The translations under genes and the position numbers were made by a program. Under the pieces are notes generated by a model. The model was not told where the DNA came from. It did no database searches and worked only from the letters and a program-made list of their open reading frames with translations. 50,187 nt of DNA from an uncultured Pleomorphomonas sp. (GTDB taxonomy: Bacteria; Pseudomonadota; Alphaproteobacteria; Rhizobiales; Pleomorphomonadaceae). This document shows positions 8,516 to 20,548 of the stretch, one piece after another (within the stretch, counting starts at the first letter, position 1; each line of letters opens with the position of its first letter). The stretch is taken from the NCBI GenBank assembly GCA_937868725.1, contig CALMMQ010000117.1, positions 1 through 50,187 on the forward strand, in the 5' to 3' direction.

Positions 8516-9784
8516 ATGCTTGATACTTCTCACAATAATGGGCGCTTGGCCCGCGACGCGATGGCTTTCGTTTTGGCCGGTGGCCGCGGCAGCCGCCTCA
8601 AGGAACTGACCGATCGCCGCGCCAAGCCCGCGGTGTATTTCGGCGGCAAGAGCCGCATCATCGATTTCGCCCTGTCGAATGCCCTTAACTCCGGCATCCG
8701 TCGCATCTCGGTTGCGACGCAGTACAAAGCCCACAGCCTGATTCGTCATCTCCAGAACGGCTGGAACTTCTTCCGTCCTGAGCGTAACGAAAGCTTCGAC
8801 ATTCTGCCCGCTTCGCAGCGCGTTGCAGAAGACAAGTGGTATCTTGGTACCGCCGACGCCGTCACCCAGAACATCGACATCATTCAGGACGTCAAGGTCG
8901 AGTACATCATCATTCTCGCCGGCGACCACATCTACAAGCAGGACTACGAGATCATGCTGGCGCAGCATGTCAACTCGGGAGCCGACGTGACGGTGGGTTG
9001 CATCGAAGTGCCGCGCATGGAAGCCACCGGCTTCGGCGTCATGAAGATCGACGAGAGCTCGCGCATCATCGACTTCATCGAGAAGCCGGCCGATCCGCCG
9101 GCCATGCCCGGCAAGCCGGACGTTGCCCTGGCCTCGATGGGCATCTACGTCTTCCGGACCGCCTTCCTCATCGACATCCTGCGTCGCGATCAGGACGACC
9201 CCAATTCGAGCCACGACTTCGGCAAGGACATCATCCCGGACCTGGTCAAGAACGGCAAGGCGATCGCCCACAAGTTCTCCGACAGCTGCGTCCGTTCGAG
9301 CGAGGAAGACGAGCCGTACTGGCGCGACGTCGGCACCATCGACGCCTTCTGGGAAGCCAACATCGACCTGACCGACTTCGTGCCGGCCCTCGACCTCTAC
9401 GACCGCAAGTGGCCGATCTGGTCGTACGCCGAAATCGTGCCGCCAGCCAAGTTCGTCCATGACGAGGACGGCCGCCGCGGCAGTGCCACCTCGTCGCTGG
9501 TGTCCGGCGCCTGCATCCTGTCCGGTGCCCGCGTCGACAAGTCGCTGCTGTTCACCGGTGTGCACGCTCATTCCTATTCGGAAATCGAGCATTGCGTCAT
9601 CATGCCCTACGTGCACGTCAATCGCGGTGCCCGCCTCATCAAGTGCGTCATCGACAAGGACGTGATCATCCCCAAGGGGCTGGTTGTCGGCGAGGATCCG
9701 GAGCTCGACGCCAAGCGCTTCCGGCGCTCGGAGAACGGCGTTTGCCTGATCACGCAGGACATGATCGATCGCCTGCAGCTCTGA
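8516..9784 (+). CDS. glgC: Glucose-1-phosphate adenylyltransferase
   Basis: 422-residue enzyme that makes ADP-glucose from glucose-1-phosphate and ATP, the committed step of bacterial glycogen synthesis. The N-terminal nucleotidyltransferase signature [38 protein letters not shown] and the [12 protein letters not shown] active-site region are clear. The C-terminal left-handed beta-helix has hexapeptide-like turns. The ATG at 8516 lies 6 bases after GGGAGG; the GTG at 8510 abuts that Shine-Dalgarno and is less likely. It is first in glgC-glgA-glgX-pgm. Confidence 0.96.
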   Translation: MLDTSHNNGRLARDAMAFVLAGGRGSRLKELTDRRAKPAVYFGGKSRIIDFALSNALNSGIRRISVATQYKAHSLIRHLQNGWNFFRPERNESFDILPASQRVAEDKWYLGTADAVTQNIDIIQDVKVEYIIILAGDHIYKQDYEIMLAQHVNSGADVTVGCIEVPRMEATGFGVMKIDESSRIIDFIEKPADPPAMPGKPDVALASMGIYVFRTAFLIDILRRDQDDPNSSHDFGKDIIPDLVKNGKAIAHKFSDSCVRSSEEDEPYWRDVGTIDAFWEANIDLTDFVPALDLYDRKWPIWSYAEIVPPAKFVHDEDGRRGSATSSLVSGACILSGARVDKSLLFTGVHAHSYSEIEHCVIMPYVHVNRGARLIKCVIDKDVIIPKGLVVGEDPELDAKRFRRSENGVCLITQDMIDRLQL

Positions 9785-9808
9785 GGCCGGCGATCTCTCG
9801 GGCGGCGA

Positions 9809-9831
9809 CGCATTTCCGTCACGGAAATGCG
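9809..9831 (+). repeat. Hairpin between glgC and glgA
   Basis: CGCATTTCCG (9809-9818) and CGGAAATGCG (9822-9831) are perfect 10-bp arms around the loop TCA. No T-run follows. Its place between two cistrons suggests an mRNA-stability or partial-termination element that gives more glgC than glgA transcript. Confidence 0.5.
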
Positions 9832-9988
9832 CTTCCGCTTGCTGGAACCCTGCGCGGCGAAATCGCCGGGCGGAGAGGGTGGTCATTTTCGCCTCGGTCT
9901 CTCACGTCCGGGGCAACGACAACATCGGACTTCCGTCGTGGCGGCCGAGCCGCCGCTCGCGGCGCGTCAACGTGATCGGAGACTGAAC

Positions 9989-11431
9989 GTGCGCAGCCTT
10001 TTCGTTGCTTCCGAGTGCTTCCCCCTCGTGAAGACGGGCGGTCTTGCCGATGTCGTCGGTGCCCTGCCGCTGGCCCTCGCCAAACATGATTGCGATACGC
10101 GCGTGCTGGTGCCCGCCTATCGTGGCCTGATCGACAAGCTCGGACCGGTGGAAGAGGCGGCGTCCTACGGCGACCTGTTCGGCGGTCCGGCCCGGCTTCT
10201 GGCCGGCGAGACGGCCGATGGCCTCAAGGTGCTGGCCCTCGAAGCCCGCCACCTCTACGATCGGCCGGGTACGCCCTACCTCGATCCGGAAGGGCGCGAC
10301 TGGCCTGACAACATCCGCCGTTTCGCGGCCCTGTCGGCCATCGGCGCCGCCGTCGGTCGCTTCGGCGCCGGCGATTTCAAGCCCGACATCGTCCATTGCC
10401 ACGACTGGCAGGCCGGTCTCGTGCCCGCCTACCTGATGGCCGGCGAGGAAGCCGGTCGGCCCAAGAGCATCTTCACCATCCACAACGTCGCCTTCCAGGG
10501 CGTCTGTGGCCGGGCCGAGTTCGCGGCCTTCGGTCTGCCGGACAGCTTCTACACCCCGGCTGGCCTTGAGTATTACGGCGGCTGCTCGCTGCTGAAGTCC
10601 GGTCTGGTGTTCTCCGACCGCATCACCACCGTCAGCCCGACCTACGCCCTCGAGCTCCGGACGCCCGAGTTCGGCCTCGGCATGGAGGGCGTGCTCAACG
10701 AGCGCGCCGACGTGTTCTCCGGCATTCTCAACGGCATCGACACCACCATCTGGGATCCCGCCGCCGACAAGGACATCTCCGCCGACTACTCGAGCCGCAA
10801 GCTCGCCGGCAAGGCGCGCTGCAAGGCCGATCTGCAGGCCCGCATGGGGTTGAGGTCCGATCCGGACGCGCTGCTGATGATCGTCATCAGCCGCCTGACC
10901 GGCCAGAAGGGCTTCGATCTCCTGCTGCCGCACATCGACGAGATCGTCCGCCGCGGCGGCCAGCTGGCCATTCTCGGCAGTGGCGAGGCCGGCATGGAGC
11001 GTGCCTTCCTCGACGCCGCCGCCCGCTATCCCGGCGCCGTTGCCGTGCATATCGGCTACAACGAGCCACTGAGCCACGTGCTGCAGGCCGGCGCCGACGC
11101 CATCCTCATCCCTTCGCGTTTCGAGCCTTGCGGCCTGACGCAGCTCTATGCCCTGCGCTACGGCACGTTGCCGGTGGTGGCCCGTACCGGCGGTCTCGCC
11201 GACACGGTCATTGACGCCAACGACGCCGCCGTCCGCTCTGGCGCGGCCACCGGCATCCAGTTCGCCCCCATCAATGCCTCGGGCATGCGCTTTGCCGTCG
11301 AACGGCTGTTTGCCCTCTATGCGGATAAAAAGAGCTGGAAGAACATACAGATGCATGCCATGAGTCACCCTGTTGGTTGGGAGGATTCAGCGGCAGAGTA
11401 TATCGCGCTCTACGCAGATCTCCTCCGGTGA
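9989..11431 (+). CDS. glgA: Glycogen synthase (ADP-glucose type)
   Basis: 480-residue GT5 glycosyltransferase that elongates alpha-1,4-glucan from ADP-glucose. The N-terminus MRSLFVASECFPLVKTGGLADVVGALP contains the ADP-glucose-binding KTGGLADV motif. The C-terminal GT-B half has PSRFEPCGLTQLYALRYGTLPVVARTGGLADTV. The GTG at 9989 is chosen because it gives the family-typical N-terminus and GGAGA lies upstream; the longer open frame from 9827 is not conserved-looking. glgX starts 16 bases after the stop, so they are co-transcribed. Confidence 0.96.
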   Translation: MRSLFVASECFPLVKTGGLADVVGALPLALAKHDCDTRVLVPAYRGLIDKLGPVEEAASYGDLFGGPARLLAGETADGLKVLALEARHLYDRPGTPYLDPEGRDWPDNIRRFAALSAIGAAVGRFGAGDFKPDIVHCHDWQAGLVPAYLMAGEEAGRPKSIFTIHNVAFQGVCGRAEFAAFGLPDSFYTPAGLEYYGGCSLLKSGLVFSDRITTVSPTYALELRTPEFGLGMEGVLNERADVFSGILNGIDTTIWDPAADKDISADYSSRKLAGKARCKADLQARMGLRSDPDALLMIVISRLTGQKGFDLLLPHIDEIVRRGGQLAILGSGEAGMERAFLDAAARYPGAVAVHIGYNEPLSHVLQAGADAILIPSRFEPCGLTQLYALRYGTLPVVARTGGLADTVIDANDAAVRSGAATGIQFAPINASGMRFAVERLFALYADKKSWKNIQMHAMSHPVGWEDSAAEYIALYADLLR

Positions 11432-11447
11432 GACAGGTGTACGGGCG

Positions 11448-13562
11448 ATGAATTTGACGATTGGGTCTGGGCGCCCGTATCCGCTGGGGGCGCATTTCGA
11501 TGGTGACGGCGTCAATTTCGCTGTCTTTTCGGCCAACGCCACACAGGTTGATGTCTGCCTGTTTGCTCCGATGACCGGTGTCGAACTGGCCCGACTGACG
11601 TTGCCCGAGTGCACGGACGAGGTGTTTCACGGTTACGTTTCCGGCATTGGTCCGGGGACGACCTACGGCTTTCGCGCTCACGGCCCCTACGAGCCGGAGC
11701 GCGGCCACCGCTTCAACCCCAACAAGCTGCTGATCGATCCCTACGCCCGGCTGCTGACCGGGCGGTTGCGCTACTCCGAACTGATGGCCGGTTACCGGCC
11801 GGTAACGCGCGACGACACCACCTTCGACATCCGCGACAGCGCCCCGGTGGTGCCCAAGAGCGTCGTGGTGCCTGCCGCCGTCGCTCCGTTCGCTCACAAC
11901 AAGCCGGATCGCGCCTGGTCGGAAACGGTCATCTACGAAGCCCACGCCAAAGGTCTGACCATGGGCATGACGGGCTTCGAGCACGGCGTGGCCGGCACCT
12001 ATGCCGCCCTCGGCTCGCCCAAGGTCATCGATCATCTGGTCAGACTCGGCATCACGGCCATCGAACTGCTGCCGGTGCAGGCCTTCATCGACGAAAGCTT
12101 TTTGACGATGAAGGGGCTCGGCAACTACTGGGGCTATTCGCCGCTCTGCTATTTTGCGCCGGAACCGCGCTATGACGCCGATCCGCGCGGCGTCGGCATC
12201 ATCGAGCGTTTCCGCGCCATGATCGACGCCCTGCATGGCGCCGGCATCGAGGTGTTGCTCGACGTGGTCTACAACCACACCGGCGAAGTCGACCAGTTCG
12301 GGCCGACCATCAGCTATCGCGGCCTCGACAACGCCTCCTATTACCGCCTCAACCCCGAGCGGCCACGCTGGTACATCAACGATACCGGCACCGGCAACAC
12401 CTTCAACGCTGGCCATCCCCGCGTCACCCAACTCATCCTCGACAGTCTGCGCTACTGGACGACGACCATGGGGGTCGACGGTTTCCGCTTCGACCTTGCC
12501 ACCACCGTTGGCCGCGAACCGAGCGGCTTCGATCCCAACGGCCGCCTGCTGACGGCGCTGCGGCAGGACCCGGTGCTGAACGGCGTCAAGCTGATCGCCG
12601 AACCCTGGGATATCGGCCCTGGCGGCTATCAGGTCGGTCACTTCCCGCCCGGCTTTTCGGAATGGAACGACCGCTTCCGCGACACCGTGCGCGGGTTCTG
12701 GCGCGGCGACGAACGCGTGGCGCCGGAACTGGCGGCGCGGCTGCTTGGCTCGTCCGATCTGTTCAATCATGACGGCCGCCGTCCCTGGGCGTCGATCAAC
12801 TTCGTCACCGCTCACGATGGATTCACGTTGGCCGACCTGACGGCCTACGCCGGCAAGCACAACGAAGCCAACCTCGAAGACAACCGCGACGGTCACTCGG
12901 ACAACCATTCGGCCAACTACGGCACCGAAGGGGAGACCAGCGACGCCGCCGTGCTGGCGACGCGCCGGCGGCAGACGCGCAACATGATGGCGACGCTGCT
13001 GTTCTCGCAAGGCACGCCGATGCTGCTGGCCGGCGACGAACTGGCCAACAGCCAGAGCGGCAACAACAACGCCTATTGCCAGGACAATCCCATCGGCTGG
13101 GTCAACTGGCGCGGTTCGAACGATCCCGACTTCCTGGAGTTCGTCAAGCTGGCCATTGCCGTCCGCAAAGCCCACCCGGCGCTGCGCCAGACGCGCTATC
13201 TCCACGCCAAGCTGCGCCCCCAGGACGGCCTGCCGGACGTGGCCTGGTGGTCGCCGGCCGGCAAGCCGATGGGGCCGGACGACTGGAACGATCCCAAGCT
13301 CGGTGCCTTCGGCGTCGTGCTGCGTGGCTCGTCGCTGCCCCATCTCGATGAGGACGGCCCGGCCGTCTACCTCATTGTCAACGCCAACCGCGGCGCGCGA
13401 AAGTTCACGTTGCCGCCGACCCGCGAGGGCTGCGTTTGGCGGCCACTCATCACCACGGAAACACCGACTGGCAAGCCGATGTCCTCGGCTGCCCGTCGCG
13501 CCGGCCAGACGATGGACATCGCCGAACGCACGCTGATGGCCTTCGCCGAGGTCGACCGTTGA
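11448..13562 (+). CDS. glgX: Glycogen debranching enzyme GlgX
   Basis: 704-residue GH13 isoamylase-type enzyme that removes alpha-1,6 branches from phosphorylase-trimmed glycogen. An N-terminal CBM48-like domain (PYPLGAHFDGDGVNFAVFSANA) is followed by the catalytic barrel. Its residues are visible as D349 (VDGFRFD), E385 (AEPWD) and D457 (TAHDG). The ATG at 11448 gives the usual N-terminus MNLTIGSGRPYPLGA. Debranching and synthesis genes share this cluster, but no branching enzyme (GlgB) is seen. Confidence 0.95.
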   Translation: MNLTIGSGRPYPLGAHFDGDGVNFAVFSANATQVDVCLFAPMTGVELARLTLPECTDEVFHGYVSGIGPGTTYGFRAHGPYEPERGHRFNPNKLLIDPYARLLTGRLRYSELMAGYRPVTRDDTTFDIRDSAPVVPKSVVVPAAVAPFAHNKPDRAWSETVIYEAHAKGLTMGMTGFEHGVAGTYAALGSPKVIDHLVRLGITAIELLPVQAFIDESFLTMKGLGNYWGYSPLCYFAPEPRYDADPRGVGIIERFRAMIDALHGAGIEVLLDVVYNHTGEVDQFGPTISYRGLDNASYYRLNPERPRWYINDTGTGNTFNAGHPRVTQLILDSLRYWTTTMGVDGFRFDLATTVGREPSGFDPNGRLLTALRQDPVLNGVKLIAEPWDIGPGGYQVGHFPPGFSEWNDRFRDTVRGFWRGDERVAPELAARLLGSSDLFNHDGRRPWASINFVTAHDGFTLADLTAYAGKHNEANLEDNRDGHSDNHSANYGTEGETSDAAVLATRRRQTRNMMATLLFSQGTPMLLAGDELANSQSGNNNAYCQDNPIGWVNWRGSNDPDFLEFVKLAIAVRKAHPALRQTRYLHAKLRPQDGLPDVAWWSPAGKPMGPDDWNDPKLGAFGVVLRGSSLPHLDEDGPAVYLIVNANRGARKFTLPPTREGCVWRPLITTETPTGKPMSSAARRAGQTMDIAERTLMAFAEVDR

Positions 13563-15311
<1,749 letters not shown>

Positions 15312-15341
15312 GCCCTGAACGGTTCGGACCAGTCGACAATC

Positions 15342-15372
15342 GCCCTGGCGGGCCACCCGCCAGGGCTTTTTT
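15342..15372 (+). terminator. Intrinsic terminator of the glycogen cluster
   Basis: GCCCTGGCGGG (15342-15352) and CCCGCCAGGGC (15356-15366) make an 11-bp perfect stem with a CCA loop. Six T residues (15367-15372) follow. It lies 30 bases past the pgm stop. Confidence 0.93.
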
Positions 15373-15777
15373 GCGACGGCGAGCGGGCTGACGCAACGCG
15401 TGCTTCATTGTCATTGCGCGCAGCTTTGGATAGCAGAACAGACTGCTTCGTCCGGCTCAAATGAATCGCCGTCCCGGCCCCATGATGGCATTCGATCGAT
15501 TTCATTGATTGACGCCATGGGCGCCGCTGACCAGGCGACACCGCCTGGACTTACCGGCTAAAGTGAATGTAATACATTATAAAAAAGATGTAATGGATTG
15601 AAAATAAGAAATATTGTGATGTTTTCAGTGAAAGTGGATGATGGAGCCAACTGGACCGGCAATCGCGACGCTCGGCAGGGATTGCCGCAAAAATACTCAT
15701 GATGCATATTCAATGTGCTTATGAATGCAACATTGATAGGCATGTGTAAAATGTGGTCATTTTTGGCCGCTTGCCGA
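15373..15777. other. AT-rich intergenic region before aapJ
   Basis: No gene is supported. The stretch 15540-15760 is strikingly AT-rich compared with the GC-rich genes around it. It has several symmetric sites: AATGT-AAT-ACATT (15566-15578), a second ATGTAAT copy near 15588, and TCAATGT (15710-15716) with ACATTGA (15730-15736). These could be regulator sites or remnants of an inserted element. Short frames on either strand lack coding character. Confidence 0.4.
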
Positions 15778-15806
15778 TTGACCAGTGGCCCAAATTGTAA
15801 TCTAGT
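15778..15806 (+). promoter_or_regulatory. Candidate sigma-70 promoter of aapJQMP
   Basis: TTGACC (15778-15783), a 17-base spacer and TCTAGT (15801-15806) match the -35/-10 pattern well (5/6 and 4/6). Transcription would begin near 15813, giving a leader of about 215 bases before aapJ. A 36-codon frame at 15879-15989 in that leader has no Shine-Dalgarno and is not annotated as a gene. Confidence 0.4.
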
Positions 15807-16029
15807 ACCGTGCAGCGCCAGCCGTTAGGCAGGTAGACAAGGGGACCGTGAAGCCGAGGGGGTCATTCAGCACGATTATGCGATTGATCAACGAAGCGGT
15901 GAGGTCACCTGCCATGCGATCCGCAGCGCAGGGGCGTGAGACGGGCAAGACCCCAAAGGGCAGCCCGAAGCGCGCCAGTTGCAGCTGACCGATGAACAGC
16001 CGCCACAAAACCAGGGGAGCATATATAAT

Positions 16030-17061
16030 ATGTACGGCAACATCATGAAATCGTTTCTGCTTGGAGCCGCCGTTCTCGGCGTCGGTTCGCTGGCCGCCAG
16101 CGCCGGCACGCTCGACGAGGTGAAGGCCAAGGGCTTCGTGCAGTGCGGCGTCAACGGCACCGGCCTAGCCGGTTTCGGTGCGCCGGACGATCAGGGCAAC
16201 TGGAAGGGTCTCGACGTCGACTATTGCCGCGCCGTCGCCGCCGCCGTGTTCGGCGATCCGTCCAAGGTCAAGTACACCGGTCTGTCGGCCAAGGAGCGCT
16301 TCACGGCGCTGCAGTCCAAGGAAATCGACCTGCTGGCCCGCAACTCGACGGCCACCATGAGCCGCGACACCCAGCTCGGCATCACCTTCACCGGCGTCAA
16401 CTACTACGACGGTCAGGGCTTCATGGTGAAGAAGTCGCTCGGCGTGTCCTCGGCCAAGGAGCTCAACGGTGCCTCGGTCTGCGTGCAGTCCGGCACCACC
16501 ACCGAGCTCAACCTCGCCGACTACTTCAAGGCCAACGGCCTGACGTTCAACGCCGTGGTGTTCGAGAAGCAGGAAGAGGCGGACGCCGCTTATGACGCCG
16601 GCCGTTGCGACGCCTACACCACCGATGCCTCCGGCCTCTACTCGATCCGCCTCAAGATGACCAACCCGGACGACAGCTTGGTGCTGCCGGAAATCATCTC
16701 CAAGGAGCCGCTCGGCCCGGCCGTCCGCCAGGGTGACGACCAGTGGGAATCGATCGTTCGCTGGACCGGCTACGCCCTGATCATCGCCGAGGAATTCGGC
16801 GTGACGCAGGCCAACGTCGACGAGATGAAGTCGTCGGCCAATCCGGAAGTCCAGCGCCTGCTCGGCGTTGGTGCCGGCGTCGACTTCGGCACGCCGATCG
16901 GCCTGTCCAAGGACTGGGCCATCAACGTCATCAAGGGCGTTGGCAACTACGGCGAAATCTTCGATCGCAACGTCGGTGCCGGCTCGCCGCTCAAGATCGC
17001 CCGCGGCCTCAACGCGCTGTGGTCGAAGGGTGGCCTGCAGTACGCCCCTCCGATCCGCTGA
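16030..17061 (+). CDS. aapJ: General L-amino acid ABC transporter, substrate-binding protein
   Basis: 343-residue periplasmic binding protein of the AapJQMP broad-range amino-acid transporter. A signal peptide (residues 1 to about 25, ending AASA) is followed by the family-typical TLDEVKAKGFVQCGVNGTGLAGF, LDVDYCRAVAAAVFGD and DLLARNSTATMSRDTQLG. The ATG at 16030 is preferred since GGGGAG lies 10 bases before it; the ATG at 16045 would be too far. A 232-base gap with a hairpin separates it from aapQ, which usually lets the binding protein be made in excess over the membrane subunits. Confidence 0.95.
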   Translation: MYGNIMKSFLLGAAVLGVGSLAASAGTLDEVKAKGFVQCGVNGTGLAGFGAPDDQGNWKGLDVDYCRAVAAAVFGDPSKVKYTGLSAKERFTALQSKEIDLLARNSTATMSRDTQLGITFTGVNYYDGQGFMVKKSLGVSSAKELNGASVCVQSGTTTELNLADYFKANGLTFNAVVFEKQEEADAAYDAGRCDAYTTDASGLYSIRLKMTNPDDSLVLPEIISKEPLGPAVRQGDDQWESIVRWTGYALIIAEEFGVTQANVDEMKSSANPEVQRLLGVGAGVDFGTPIGLSKDWAINVIKGVGNYGEIFDRNVGAGSPLKIARGLNALWSKGGLQYAPPIR

Positions 17062-17124
17062 TCGTGCCTGAAGGGCGTCGTTGGCCGCCAGAGGCCAGCG
17101 GCGCCCCGCCTGCCGCAACAGCCG

Positions 17125-17159
17125 CCGTCGAAGGTCCGCCGTTCCTCGGGCTTCGACGG
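17125..17159 (+). repeat. Hairpin between aapJ and aapQ
   Basis: CCGTCGAAG (17125-17133) and CTTCGACGG (17151-17159) are perfect 9-bp arms with a 17-base loop. A possible extension by GCAA/TTGC sits outside the stem. There is no T-run. The position after the binding-protein gene suggests 3'-end stabilisation of aapJ mRNA or partial termination. Confidence 0.5.
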
Positions 17160-17293
17160 TTGCCACCGGTCCGCCCGAGGTGGTCCGGCGAGCGTACCTG
17201 TGTCCGTTTTCGGGCAGGGTGCGCCATCGTCGACCACCGGGGTCGTGATCTGCAGATTCATTGCGCTTGAGGCGCGTCTCGTGAGGCTTCCGC

Positions 17294-18493
17294 ATGACGC
17301 TCCGCGACAATTCCCATTCCGGCGAAAGCCGCGGTCTGATCCGCACCGTGCTCTATGACCCGACGGTCCGGGGCTGGACGTTTCAGGCGCTGGTGCTCGT
17401 CGTGCTGTTCGGCCTGGCCGCTTGGCTCATTCACAACACCGTCGTGAACATGCGCGCCGCCAACATTCCGTTCGGCTTCGATTTCCTTCACATGCGCGCC
17501 GGTTTCGACATTTCCCAGCGGCCCATTCCTTATACCGTCGATTCCACCCACGCCGACGTTTTCATGGTCGGCCTGCTCAATACGCTGATCGTCTCCGCCC
17601 TCGGCATCTTCTTCGCCACCATCATCGGCTTCACCGTCGGCATCTCGCGCCTGTCGAAGAACTGGCTGCTGGCCAAGGTGGCCACCATCTATGTCGAGAC
17701 GCTGCGCAACGTGCCGCTGCTGCTGCAACTGCTGTTCTGGTACAAGGCGGTGCTGTCGGTGCTGCCCGGCCCGCGCCAGGGCCTGATGCTGCCGTTCTCC
17801 TCCAACCTCAGCAATCGCGGTCTGACCATGCCGCGGCCGGTCGTCGGCGACGGCTTCGGCCTTGTCGTGGCGGCCGTCGTGCTCGGCATCATCGCTTCGG
17901 TGATCGTCGCGCGCTGGGCCAAGGCGCGTCAGGCGGCCACCGGCCAGCCCTTTGCCATCTTCCAGGCGTCGGCGGCCCTGATCATCGGCTTTCCGCTGGT
18001 GGTGTTCTTCCTGGCCGGCTCGCCGCTTACCTTCGAGATCCCCGAGCTCAAGGGCTTCAACTATCAGGGCGGCATGGTGGTCAAGCCGGAGCTGATGGCC
18101 ATGCTGTTCGGCCTGTCGCTCTACACCGCCACCTTCATCGCCGAAACGGTGCGCGCCGGCATCCTTGCCATTTCCTACGGTCAGACCGAAGCGGCAAGCG
18201 CTCTCGGCTTGCGCAATGGCCAGACCATGCGTCTCGTCATCGTGCCGCAGGCCATGCGCATCATCATTCCGCCGCTGACCAGCCAGTATCTCAATCTCAC
18301 CAAGAATTCGTCGCTGGCGCTGGCCATCGGCTATCCCGATCTGGTGGCCGTGTTCGCCGGATCGACGCTCAACATCTCCGGTCGCGCCATCGAGGTGATC
18401 GGCATCACCATGACCGTGTACCTGATCATCAGCCTGGCCACCGCCGCCTTGATGAACTGGTTCAATGCCCGCGTGGCCTTGGTCGAGCGCTGA
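17294..18493 (+). CDS. aapQ: General L-amino acid ABC transporter, permease AapQ
   Basis: 399-residue inner-membrane permease of the HisM/HisQ type. The N-terminal YDPTVRGWTFQALV and FGFDFLHMRAGFDISQRPIPYT are characteristic of AapQ. The C-terminal permease motif ETVRAGILAISYGQTEAASALGL forms the EAA loop that contacts the ATPase. Multiple membrane helices are evident. It pairs with AapM, whose gene begins 12 bases after this stop. Confidence 0.95.
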   Translation: MTLRDNSHSGESRGLIRTVLYDPTVRGWTFQALVLVVLFGLAAWLIHNTVVNMRAANIPFGFDFLHMRAGFDISQRPIPYTVDSTHADVFMVGLLNTLIVSALGIFFATIIGFTVGISRLSKNWLLAKVATIYVETLRNVPLLLQLLFWYKAVLSVLPGPRQGLMLPFSSNLSNRGLTMPRPVVGDGFGLVVAAVVLGIIASVIVARWAKARQAATGQPFAIFQASAALIIGFPLVVFFLAGSPLTFEIPELKGFNYQGGMVVKPELMAMLFGLSLYTATFIAETVRAGILAISYGQTEAASALGLRNGQTMRLVIVPQAMRIIIPPLTSQYLNLTKNSSLALAIGYPDLVAVFAGSTLNISGRAIEVIGITMTVYLIISLATAALMNWFNARVALVER

Positions 18494-18505
18494 GGGAGGA
18501 CGACC

Positions 18506-19654
18506 ATGACCGTTCGTCGCATCGAGACCGATACCGTCTTCGTCCGCAAGGACTTCCTGCCCCCCGAGCCGCCGCCGCCGGCCCTCGGCGGTCTGCCGGG
18601 CTGGGTGCGGACGCACCTGTTTTCCTCGCCGCTCAACGCCGCCGTCACCGTGGCCATGCTGGCGCTGATCGTCACGTTCCTGCCGTCGCTGGTGCAGTGG
18701 GCGTTCATCGACGCCGTCTGGACCGGTGACAACCGCGAGGTCTGCCTGTCCAAGCCCGACCACGTCGTCGGCGCCTGCTGGGCCTTCATCAACGCCAAGT
18801 TCGGCCAGTTCATGCTCGGCTCCTATCCGATGCAGCTGCGCTGGCGTCCCGAACTGGTGCTGGCGGTGTTCTTCTGCGGCCTGGCCGCCATCGCCTACGA
18901 GCACACGCCCTACCGCCGCAACATCCTGCTGTTCATGCTGACGGCTTTCCCGGTGCTGGCCTTCTGGCTGCTTTACGGCGGCCTCGGACTGGAAGTGGTG
19001 GAGACGGCCAACTGGGGCGGCCTGCTGGTCACGCTGGTGGTGGCCGTCACCGGCATCGTCGCCTCGCTGCCGCTCGGCATCCTGCTGGCGCTGGGCCGAC
19101 GGTCCAAACTGCCGTTCATCAAGATCGTCTCGGTGGTGTTCATCGAGTTCTGGCGCGGCGTGCCGCTGATCACCGTGCTGTTCATGGCGTCGGTGATGCT
19201 GCCGCTGTTCCTGCCGTCGGGCGTCAACTTCGACAAGCTGTTGCGTGCCCTCATCGGCGTGGCGCTGTTAACCGGTGCCTATATGGCCGAAACGGTGCGT
19301 GGCGGTCTGCAGGCCATCCCCAAAGGCCAGTTCGAAGGCGCCGCCTCGCTCGGTCTCGGCTATTGGCAATCAATGCGTCTCATCATCCTGCCGCAGGCGC
19401 TGCGCATCGTCATTCCCGGCATCGTCAACAGCTTCATCTCGCTGTTCAAGGACACCTCGCTGGTCATGATCATCGGTCTTTTCGACCTTCTGGGCTCGAT
19501 CCAGCGCAACTTCTCCGACGTCAACTGGTCGTCGCCGCCGATCGCCCCGTCGGGCCTCTTGTTCGCGGCTGCGGTTTTCTGGGTTTTCTGCTTCTCCATG
19601 TCGCGCTATTCGATGTACATGGAGCGCAAGCTGAACAAGGGCGTGCGGCGTTGA
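18506..19654 (+). CDS. aapM: General L-amino acid ABC transporter, permease AapM
   Basis: 382-residue second permease subunit. The N-terminus runs to a first helix around residue 50, followed by an AapM-typical stretch with [27 protein letters not shown]. The EAA loop is [31 protein letters not shown] precedes the ATG at 18506. With AapQ it forms the heterodimeric channel for AapP and AapJ. Confidence 0.95.
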   Translation: MTVRRIETDTVFVRKDFLPPEPPPPALGGLPGWVRTHLFSSPLNAAVTVAMLALIVTFLPSLVQWAFIDAVWTGDNREVCLSKPDHVVGACWAFINAKFGQFMLGSYPMQLRWRPELVLAVFFCGLAAIAYEHTPYRRNILLFMLTAFPVLAFWLLYGGLGLEVVETANWGGLLVTLVVAVTGIVASLPLGILLALGRRSKLPFIKIVSVVFIEFWRGVPLITVLFMASVMLPLFLPSGVNFDKLLRALIGVALLTGAYMAETVRGGLQAIPKGQFEGAASLGLGYWQSMRLIILPQALRIVIPGIVNSFISLFKDTSLVMIIGLFDLLGSIQRNFSDVNWSSPPIAPSGLLFAAAVFWVFCFSMSRYSMYMERKLNKGVRR

Positions 19655-19710
19655 GGGGGGATGGCTCTCCCGGGCGCGGCAATCAGACAATTTCGCGAGG
19701 ACTAGACATC

Positions 19711-20478
19711 ATGGCCACGACCTCACCCGCTGCCGCCGATGCCACGGAAAACGCCGTGGAAATGATCGGCGTCAACAAGTGGTACGGCGAGTTCCACGTG
19801 CTGCGCGACGTCAACCTGACGGTTCGGCGCGGCGAACGCATCGTCATCTGCGGTCCGTCCGGTTCGGGCAAGTCGACGACCATCCGCTGCATCAACCGCC
19901 TGGAAGAGCACCAGAAGGGCAAGATCATCGTCGACGGCATCGAGCTGACCAGCGACCTCAAGCGCATCGACGAGGTCCGGCGCGAGGTCGGCATGGTGTT
20001 CCAGCACTTCAACCTGTTCCCGCATCTGACCATTCTCGAGAACTGCACGCTGGCCCCCATCTGGGTGCGCAAGATGCCCAAGAAGGACGCCGAGGAGGTG
20101 GCCATGCACTTCCTCAACCGCGTCAAGATTCCCGAGCAGGCCAACAAGTATCCCGGGCAGCTTTCCGGCGGTCAGCAGCAGCGCGTTGCCATCGCCCGCT
20201 CGCTGTGCATGAAGCCGAAGATCATGCTGTTCGACGAGCCGACGTCGGCCCTCGATCCGGAAATGGTCAAGGAAGTGCTCGACACCATGGTCGGCCTGGC
20301 CGAGGAAGGCATGACCATGCTGTGCGTGACGCACGAGATGGGCTTCGCCCGCCAGGTGGCCAACCGCGTCATCTTCATGGATCAGGGCCAGATCGTCGAG
20401 CAGAACGAGCCGGAAGCCTTCTTCTCCAATCCGCAGCATGAACGCACCAAGCTGTTCCTCGGCCAGATTCTCCACTGA
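19711..20478 (+). CDS. aapP: General L-amino acid ABC transporter, ATPase AapP
   Basis: 255-residue polar-amino-acid-type ABC ATPase. Walker [11 protein letters not shown]-loop ([13 protein letters not shown]), signature [13 protein letters not shown], Walker [13 protein letters not shown] and H-loop THEMGF are all present. The start at 19711 gives [21 protein letters not shown]. It completes aapJQMP; a probable terminator follows about 50 bases downstream. Confidence 0.95.
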   Translation: MATTSPAAADATENAVEMIGVNKWYGEFHVLRDVNLTVRRGERIVICGPSGSGKSTTIRCINRLEEHQKGKIIVDGIELTSDLKRIDEVRREVGMVFQHFNLFPHLTILENCTLAPIWVRKMPKKDAEEVAMHFLNRVKIPEQANKYPGQLSGGQQQRVAIARSLCMKPKIMLFDEPTSALDPEMVKEVLDTMVGLAEEGMTMLCVTHEMGFARQVANRVIFMDQGQIVEQNEPEAFFSNPQHERTKLFLGQILH

Positions 20479-20526
20479 GAGAGGCCGGCGGCACCAGCTG
20501 GAACACCGCGTCGGAAGGTCGGCAGC

Positions 20527-20548
20527 CGCCGCTTTCCGGCGCGTTTTT
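20527..20548 (+). terminator. Probable terminator after aapP
   Basis: CGCCG (20527-20531) and CGGCG (20537-20541) pair around CTTTC. Two bases later comes a run of five T residues (20544-20548). The stem is short, so termination may be partial. The remaining gap to uraH (20549-20704) shows no clear promoter. Confidence 0.45.

Noticed and set aside
15879-15989. 36-codon frame in the aapJ leader
   Set aside because: No Shine-Dalgarno and no recognisable sequence; could be a leader peptide but there is no support.
20475-20490. CTGAGAGAGG resembles the start of a TPP riboswitch
   Set aside because: None of the following conserved TPP elements is present and the site lies at the end of aapP, with no thiamine gene nearby.
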